64,000 bases of DNA from contig CAUYLG010044502.1 in NCBI GenBank assembly GCA_963573385.1, forward strand, positions 1-64,000. Direction: 5' to 3'. A model generated the notes under the pieces. The model ran no database searches, had not been told where the DNA came from, and saw only the letters and a list, made by a program, of their open reading frames with translations. Both the position numbers and the translations under genes were made by a program. Source of the DNA: Cacajao melanocephalus (Eukaryota > Chordata > Mammalia > Primates > Pitheciidae). This document shows, piece by piece, positions 56,039 through 64,000 of this stretch. Each line of letters starts with the position of its first letter. Position 1 is the stretch's first letter.

Positions 56039-56484
56039 TCAAAGTCTTCTAAATGGTACAGTATGCCTAAGTAGGATTTATCCTTGTTGGTATTAGCAAA
56101 GATGTTGGCTGGTTAACAAGGCTCACATTCTGAACCAAATACTTTGTTTAAGCAGAGTGCAAGAGGAGGGAAGTCCTAGATTTCTGCTTGCTGTTTGATC
56201 AGCTAGCATTTGGAGGTCAGGCTGCAACCTCTGGCTCATAACCCCCTCTTCTAGTTTTAGCTGATAGGAGATTTTTGACTGACGTTTTAAGAACATGTAA
56301 GAAGAAATGAAGAAGAGAACAGACTGGAAAGTAGAAAGGGAGAGAGAAAATGAGTCCTATGATAGAGCCAAGTAAGATCAGAAGCAAGAGGGATGAAAGA
56401 TGGACACGTTAACATTTGCAGCTACAATTCTGTAATTGAAAGTCTAGTTTTTAGTTGAAAGTCTTCTGAAACTTCTTTTTAGTG
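56039..56484. other. Unassigned sequence
   Basis: Nothing recognised. Confidence 0.5.
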
Positions 56485-57080
56485 TTTAAGTTGGCACATA
56501 ATTATACATATTTATTGGGTATGTGTGATATTTTGATACATGCATGCAATGTGTAATGATCAAATCAGAGTAATTTGGATATACATCAGTTCAAACATCT
56601 ATCATTTCTTTGCGTTGGGAACATTTCAAATCTACCCTTCCAGCTATTTGAAAATATACAGTAAATTATTTTTAACTATAGTCAACCTATGGTGCTATCA
56701 AACGTTAAAACTTATTCCTTCTATTAATATCTAACTGCATGTTTATACACATTAATCAACCTCTCTTTATCCCCCTTTTTCCCAGTCTTTCCCAGCCTCA
56801 AGTATTTATCATTCTACTCTCTACCTCTGTGACATCCACTATTTTCACTCCCACTTATGAGTCAGAATATATGATATTTATATTTCTGTACCTGGCTTAC
56901 TTCACTTAACATAATTACTTCCCATTCCATCCATGTTGCTGCAAGTGACAGAATTTCATTCTCTTTGGTTTAAATAATATTTCACTGTGTATGCATACCA
57001 CATTTTCTTTAACCATTCATCCATTGATTGACACTTCGGTTGATTTCATATCTTGGCTATTGTGAACTGTGATAAAATAA

Positions 57081-57422
<342 letters not shown>

Positions 57423-57579
57423 CCAATTTCTTTTGGATATATACCTAGCAGCAGGATTGCTGGGTCATATGTAGATGTATTTTTGGTTGGTTGAGGACAT
57501 TTTATACTGGTTTCCATAGTGGCTACGCTAATTTACATTACCACTGGAAGTTTACTAGTATTCCTCTTTCTCCACATCC

Positions 57580-58224
57580 TTATTTTTTGTCTTTGATATT
57601 ATTAGCCACTTTAGCTGGAGATGATATCTCATTAATTTGATTTGCATTTCCCTGGTGATTAGTGATACTGAGAATTTTTTCAAATGTTGACCATTTGTGG
57701 GTGTTTGAAAAATGTATATTTGGGTCTTTTGCCCATTTAAAAATCAGGTCATTTGTTTTCTTGCGATTTAGTTGTTTGAGTTCCTTATATATCCTGGTTA
57801 TTAATCCCTTGTCATATGGATAGTTTGCAAATATTTTCTTGTATTCTGTAGGCTGTCTCTTCACTGTGTTGATTGTATCCTTCATTGTGCAGAAGTTTTT
57901 AGCTTGATATAATCCTATTTGCATATTTTTGCTTTTGTCATCTGTGCTTTTGAGGTCTTCCTCCACGCACCACCCCACCCAGCCCCTGCAAATTTTTGGT
58001 CAGATCAGTGGAACTGAAGTCCTTTCCCAGTGTTTTCTTCTGGCAGTTTTGTTAGTTTCAGGTCTTATATTTAAGTCTTTACTACATTTGCAGTTGATTT
58101 GTGTATAAGGTAAGAAATAGAAATCTAATTTCATTTTTCTGTATATAGATATCTCATTTTCCCAGCACCATTTATTGAAGAGACTTGTGCTTTCCCCACT
58201 GAATATTCTTGTTGCATTTGTCAA
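57580..58224 (-). pseudogene. L1 ORF2 C-terminal relic
   Basis: Minus-strand frames 58000-58224 ([20 protein letters not shown]) and 57580-57978 ([20 protein letters not shown]) are successive pieces of the L1 ORF2 C-terminal region, separated by a stop and a frame change near 57980-58000. The cysteine-rich end is broken further by the Alu. Not functional. Confidence 0.88.
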
Positions 58225-58718
58225 AAACCGGAATACTGGTTGTAAATACTAGTTGTAAATACATGGATTTATTTTCGTGTTTTCTATTCTGTTCCATTGC
58301 TCTATATATTTATTTTTATGCCAGTACCATTCTGGTTTTGTTAATATGGCTTTGTAGTATATTGAAGTCAAGTAGCATGATATCTCTAGCTTTGTTCATT
58401 TTGCTCAGCATTGCTTTGGTTATTTGGAGTATTTTATGGTTCTTTGTGATTTTTTAGGATTTTTTTTTCTATTTCTTTGAACAATGTCGCTATTTTGATA
58501 CAATCGCATTAAATATGCAGATTGCTTTTGGTAGTATGGTTATTTTCAGAATGTTTATTCTTCCAGTCCATGAACTTGGGATATCTTCCCATTTTTTTTG
58601 TGACCTCTTCAGTTTCTTTCATTTGTGTTTTAGAGTTTCCCTTGTAGAGATTATTTACTTCTTGGTTAGATTTATTCTTAGTTATTTTATTTTGCAGCTA
58701 TTGTAAATGGAATTGCTT

Positions 58719-59079
58719 TATTTGTATAAAATTAAGGGATGCAAGTGCACTTTTGATACATAGACGTATTTCATAGTAGTAAAGTTGGCTTTTAGTATAA
58801 CCATCACCTGAATAATGTACATTGTACCTATTAAGTCATTTCCCATTCCTCACCTCTCCTCCCACCCTCTCACCCTTCTGAGTCTCTGATATCTATTATT
58901 CCACACTCTATGTTAATGTATACACATTATTTAACTCCCACTTGTAAGTGAGAACTTGCAATATTTGATTTTTTCTGAGTTGTTTAACTTAAGGTAATGG
59001 CTTCTAGTTCCGTCCAGTTCCATCCATGCAGCTGTAAAACGCATGATTTCATTATTTTTTATGGCTTGATAGTATTTCT

Positions 59080-59119
<40 letters not shown>

Positions 59120-59190
59120 CAGGTTGATTCCATATCTTTGCTATTGTGAATAGCACTGCAGTAAACATACTTGCACAGGTGAAATTCACT
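58719..59190 (-). mobile_element. Nested L1 3' fragment of another subfamily, antisense
   Basis: L1MA ORF2 text breaks at ggaattgcttta and resumes at cttcttgatttttt. In between is a 3' UTR plus ORF2 end (gcaagtgcacttttgatac, taaccatcacctgaat, cacttgtaagtgagaac). Flanking gaattgctt and gaaattcactt may be a decayed target-site duplication. Confidence 0.8.
59085..59115. repeat. (TG)15 microsatellite inside the nested L1
   Basis: Uninterrupted TG repeat where the L1 end normally reads a short tgtgtatat-type sequence. Confidence 0.95.
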
Positions 59191-62185
59191 TCTTGATTTT
59201 TTTTCACTAGTTCATAGTTGATGTACAGAAATGCAACATATTTTTGTATGTTAATTTTGTACCCTGTGCAAAATTACTGAATTCATTTATCAGTACTAAG
59301 GTTTTATGGTGGAGCTTTTAGGATTTTCTGTACATCAGATCACGTCATCTGAAAACAGGGACCATTTTACTTCTTCTTTTCCAATTTGGATCCTCTTTAT
59401 CTGTTTCTCTTGACCAACTGTACTAGCTAGGACTTCCAGGACTATATTGAATGAGCGTGGTAAGAGTGGAGACCTTTGTCTTGTTTCAGTTCTTAGAATG
59501 AAAGCTTTCAGTCTTTTCTCAATTAGTGTAATGTTAACTGTCAGTTTGTCAGGTCTTACATTTCAGTCTTCACTCCATTTTCAGCTGATTTTTGTATAAT
59601 CAACTGACATAAGAATCTAATCATTACTATGTTGGAGCATGTTCTCTTAATACCTAGTTTGTTGATGGTTTTTATCATAAAGCATTGTTAAATTTCATTG
59701 AATGCTTTTTCTGTCTCTGTTGAGATGATCATGTAGTTTTTATCTTTCATTCAGTTGATGCAATGTATCATGTTTATTGGTTTGTATATGCTGAGCCATC
59801 CTTTCATCCCTGGGATAAATACTGCTTGATCATGCTGCATGATCTTTTCAAAGTGCTACTGGATTTGTCTTGCTAGTATTTTGATGGGATTTTTTGCATC
59901 TGTGTTCATCAGGGATATTGTTTCATAGTTCTCTTTTTGTGTGTATGTGTCCTTGCCTAGTTTTGGTATCAAAGTAATGCTGCCTTTGTAGAGTCATTTT
60001 GGAAGAATTCCCTTCTCCTCAATTTTACATAAGAATTTGAGAAGAATTGGTGTGTATATTTGCTTCACATACGTGAGTGCTCTGGTGTTGGGTAAATATA
60101 TATTTACAATTGTTTTATCCTCTTGCCAAATTGACTCATTTGTCATTATGTAATAATCTTATTTATCTTTTTGTAGTTTTTGATTTAAAGTCTGTTTTAT
60201 CTGATTATAGCTACTGCTGCTTGCTTTTGGTTTCCATTTGCATGAAATATCTTTCCCCATCATTTAACTTTCAGTTTATATATCTTTACTGTTTTTTACA
60301 GGCGGGATAGAGTTAGCTTTTTTTTTTTTAAATCCACTCAACCAACCAGAGGAAATTACTTCATTATATTCAAGGATATCATTGTTTTACTCTTGTCATT
60401 TTGTTAATTGTTTTTTGTTTGTTTTTATATTCTTTGTTCCTTTTTTCCTCTCTTGTGTAACATTGTGCTTTGGTGTGGGGTGTGGGTGTATGTGTCTGTG
60501 TGAGAGATAAGTCTTGATTATTTTCTCTTTCTCCGGTGTGCATTGTTCTACCAGTAAATTTTATACTTTTGGTTTTTTATCATGATGAAGATTATCATCT
60601 TTTTTCTTTCTGGGGGAGAAGGCTCCCTTAAGTATTTCTTGCAATGTCAGTCTAGTGGTGACAAATTCCCTCAGTTTTTACTTGTTCTGGAAAGACTTTG
60701 TTTCTTTCTCATTTCTAAAGCACAGCTTTGCTGGGTACAGTATTTTTAACTAACTTTTTTTCCCCTTTAGTTCTTTGAATGAATGTATCATCTCATTTTC
60801 CCCTGGCCTGTAAGGTTTCTGCTGAGAAATCTCTTAATCTAATGGGGATTCCTTTACATGTGACTTGACACTTTTTTCTTGCTGTAATTATATGCCTTTC
60901 ATGTTTTCTTTTTATTTTTCATGTTTCTTATATCCCCGTGTCCCTGCATTGATGTCTGTGCATCTGGTGAAACAAATGCCTCTTCCAAACTTTCTAGGGT
61001 GGCTTTTGTAGAAAAAGACTTTTACCTGCAATTGGGTCTTAAAATGCTTGTTGGGAAGAGTGTGGTGACCCTTTTTTTGGGTAGGTGTCATAGTATAATC
61101 TCTATGAAGCTTTTTTTGACTGTGTTCAATGTCAGCAATAACTTTGGAAACCTCAGTGGTGTAAGCTGTATACATTTTCAGTAGTGGTAATGATGGCATA
61201 GTTTGTGAATATCCTTGGTGGCAAGGGCTTTTGAGGTCCTTTTAGTCTTATATTCCCCATGTTGGAGAGACGTAGCCAAAGGAATGCCTCTTGGTGTTAG
61301 ATCTGACAAAACCTACAAGCAACTGCCGTGGTGTGGGTTCCAGGTGCACGTTGTTGGAGCAGCTATGGGCCTGGGGTCCTATGCTCATGGTTTTGGAAAC
61401 CTGTTGTGGCACTTTGGTCTTGGAGTACAGATTTGCCTCTGTGGCAGGATTGGATATAGGTTGCCCACAGCACCAGGATTTGCAGCTCCAAGGCAACCCC
61501 TAGCAGCTTGTGTCCAGGGGGGTTCAGTTGTAGGTATCATTCTATCCCTCAAGGACAGGACACAGCCTGGCCCAACTCTGGGGAAGAAAGGATGCTCTGG
61601 AGGTTTGTGCCGAGGGCAAAGGGTATGTTTGTAATTTGGGAGCCTAAGCCAGTTGGGTTCAGTGGTAACTTGAGTGCCTAGAATGAGATACCATGTAGTA
61701 GTAACTCTAGACCCTAGGACAGTGGGACTCAGCAGTATCACAGAATCTGTGAGGCTAAGTCCAGTGACAGCAAGTACCCCAGAATGGCTGAACACAGCTG
61801 TTATATGAACCCTGGGGGGGCACAGAGAAGCATAGCCATGACTCTACTCCCTGGAACAAGGTGTGTCCTAGTAACTCAGATTCTAGGGGCTAATCCAGGT
61901 GTAAGGAAGCAGGGTACTGGAGTTTTGCAGTCTATAGGGTGTGGTGTCTTAGCTTAGCCACTGCTTCTTTCCCTGAGATGTGGGGTATTATATCAGCTCA
62001 GGCCTGGGATATGGAGTGGTGTGCTCCTTCAGCTCAGGCCCAGAGTTGTGACTGTTCTGGGTGGCCCATTCCTTGGAATGCAGGGCTCTGTCAAAGTACT
62101 GTTTCTTCAGGAGACAGTGTGCAGTTTCAGCTCTGGTACTAGGGGGAGAAAAGGGGGTGGTAGGTGGAGGAGCTTCACTGCTTGG

Positions 62186-62258
62186 TCCCACTGGGAGGGG
62201 TATTGTTATATTCCTCCCAGTGGGAGGGGTATTATTATATCCCTCCCAGTGGGAGGGG
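62186..62258. repeat. 29-bp minisatellite, about 2.5 units, in the L1 5' UTR
   Basis: Units at 62186-62214, 62215-62243 and a partial one at 62244-62258. Each begins tcccagtgggagggg (first copy tcccactgggagggg) and ends tattattatatccc-like. The cctcccagtgggagg core is a near-perfect dyad. Confidence 0.93.
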
Positions 62259-62825
62259 ATGTGGGGCAAGCAGGTAGGGGTTATTATACAGCAGTTTAGC
62301 CTCAGGGATAAAGAGGCTCTAGTTACTTGCCCCTAGAGCAAGACATAGTCCCGTGTTAGTTCCAGTTCCAAGAGAGCATATGCAGTAGCTGCATAGGCCT
62401 CAGAGATGGGTCACAGTATTGGCTCCTTCTCTTGGAGAAGCACAGCTCTGTGAACTTGGAGTACCTCCTTCAGCTGGGCTTAGTGCCCGTGAGGACTGCA
62501 GGGGACCCCAGTAGTGAACACTGTGATGTTCAAGATATTGGTGGGGGCTTCTGAGATCCTATGGCTGACCTTTTCACTGTAGGGAGAAGTTCCTCCTGGT
62601 TCCCAGCTGATCTGGCTAAGGGATAGGATGGGGGAGCCCTGATGCCTTTTATTCTCTGTGTGGTTATCCTGAGTTTTCTGTGTTCACCAGGGTTTCTACT
62701 ACTTTTTAGACATACTTTGGTGCTCTCTTTTCGTTATTTTCATTAAAATATAGATGTTTATTCTTTTGGCTATTGTTTTGGAAGGGACACATGCTAGGGT
62801 CTTCTAGTTGGCCATCTTGCTGATG

Positions 62826-62908
62826 TTTTAAAACTTGTTGACTGTGACACAAACTAAAAAATACATTTCACATCATGACCCAGGACCCACTACCTTCATG
62901 CATATATA
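62826..62908. other. Short unassigned spacer
   Basis: Between the L1 5' end and the THE1-type LTR. Nothing recognised. Confidence 0.5.
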
Positions 62909-63191
62909 TGTATATGGTTTAGCTTTGTGTCCCCACCCAAATCTCTTGAATTGTAGCTCCCACAATTCTCGTATGTTGTGGGAGGTAATTGAATCATGGG
63001 GGAGGTTTCTCTGTGCTGTTCTTGTGATAGTAAGTCTCATGAGATCTGATCGCTTTATAAAGGCCAGTTCCTCTGCACATATTCTCTTTCCTGCTGCCAT
63101 GTAATACGTATCTTTGCTCCTCCTTCACCTTCCACCGTGATTGTGAGGCCTCCCCAGTCATGTGGAACTGGGAATCCATTAAACCTCTTTG
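62909..63191 (+). mobile_element. THE1/MSTA-type LTR, sense, 3'-truncated
   Basis: tgtatatggtttagctttgtg, ccccacccaaatctcttgaa, aggtaattgaatcatggggg, gatctgatcgctttataaagg and tgtggaactgggaatccatt are THE1 landmarks. It stops after the ATTAAA-containing ccattaaacctcttt (signal 63178-63183); about 55 bases of the normal 3' end are missing. Same family group as the antisense LTR at 24856. Confidence 0.88.
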
Positions 63192-64000
63192 AAACTCACT
63201 TCTCTACCCTTTTTTCTTCAAGAGGACCACAAAACTTAACCTATTGCTCCCTCTTTGCTAGGAGGGTTGCTGTTGAGCTTTGATTACCTTAACTGTTGCT
63301 GCCAAATGCAGTGGACTCCTCGAAGGTGGTCTGGGGAGACTGCTGAAGTGTGATGTTTTCAGGAACCTGGGTCAAGTGGCTTTGAGAGCTCCAGCTGCAG
63401 TGTCGGCTGTGGCTCCCGCAGGCTTTCCTTTGTAGTTGTTCTTTCCTCATCTTTAGTGCATCAGTTCTAAAGTAATCTTTTTTTTTTCTCATTACTACAT
63501 GATAGCAATACTTCAACTATCTGTGTGATTTTCCTTTAAAACAAAGTCATCCACTTTTTCATAGGATATGAACAGATGTATTCATAACAAAGCTTGCCGA
63601 ATGGTTGGTTCACACAGCCCAGAAATGTTGCAAGTCTGTGCCCTATCAGTTTTCTAACATTTTAAGGACATCCAACAGTTGTACCTGGGATGTAAAAATA
63701 CTGAGATGTATAAAGATAGGATCTATTGTATCATAACTTCCCCCATCATGGAGAAGCAGACATTGAGTGTAATTGGAGGCTCATCATTTCAATGTTTACT
63801 TCCACTTAAATTTTCTTTGTTTAACTAATTAAACATAGATTGTGTAAGAAATTTAGTGGTATATATGAATGGACCTGTTATCTGTGTATTTCCAGTGATG
63901 GACTTCATTTAATTTTAACCTCTTCTCTGACTAATCCCTTTACGTTCTTGCTCTAATACATGAATTCTCAATGTAGGCAAAAATTAGTTCTTGTTGGGCA
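63192..64000. other. Unassigned sequence to the window edge
   Basis: Nothing recognised. A 75-codon minus-strand frame (63289-63516) has no recognisable domain. Confidence 0.5.

Noticed and set aside
61215..61795. Overlapping frames of 139 (plus) and 136 (minus) codons
   Set aside because: Both are in the GC-rich L1 5' UTR and are by-products of its composition.
62186..62258. CRISPR-like array of 29-bp repeats
   Set aside because: The repeats are tandem without spacers and the DNA is primate; it is a minisatellite.

Overview
This window looks like primate nuclear DNA, most probably human. It holds 16 Alu elements (a primate-specific 7SL-derived SINE), many L1 fragments of several ages, L2 and MIR relics, THE1/MST-type MaLR LTRs, an ERVL fragment, a Tigger DNA transposon and MER5-like hAT relics. 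I saw no supported host protein-coding exon, no CpG island and no recognisable structural RNA gene. The longest open frames (up to 161 codons) either lie inside repeats or have no recognisable domain. It reads as an intergenic or large intronic, AT-rich, repeat-dense region.

Layout. 1-718 is the 5' end of a minus-strand L1. 719-7266 is mostly old unique DNA with three antisense Alu pieces. 7267-19376 is a dense stack of minus-strand relics: an ERVL fragment, several L1M elements, an MST-type LTR nested in L1, and seven Alus, one of which is sense and abuts an antisense monomer head to head. 19377-26494 is lower in repeats, with a MIR, a Tigger element, a sense Alu, a retroviral dUTPase-like relic on the minus strand and a solo THE1 LTR. 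26495-28130 is a plus-strand 5'-truncated L1. 28140-36090 holds MIRs, a MER5-like relic, two Alus, a plus-strand L1M and an unexplained 93-codon frame. 36090-46272 is an ancient zone: L1M/L1ME relics, three L2 fragments, a 542-bp LTR inserted into an L1, and a younger plus-strand L1. 46273-56484 is mostly unassigned. 56485-62825 is one nearly end-to-end L1 on the minus strand, carrying an Alu, a second L1 fragment and a minisatellite. 62909-63191 is a THE1-type LTR missing its 3' end, and the right end is unassigned.

Nothing here forms an operon or pathway. The informative structure is retrotransposon layering, a strong orientation bias (14 of 16 Alus antisense; L1s in same-strand blocks) and several DNA structures: a 26-bp hairpin, a 34-bp palindrome, a strong G-quadruplex candidate and a dyad-containing minisatellite. 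Subfamily names were assigned by eye and should be treated as approximate. I found no convincing new biological system; the findings are mostly structural curiosities and a few open frames that deserve a search.
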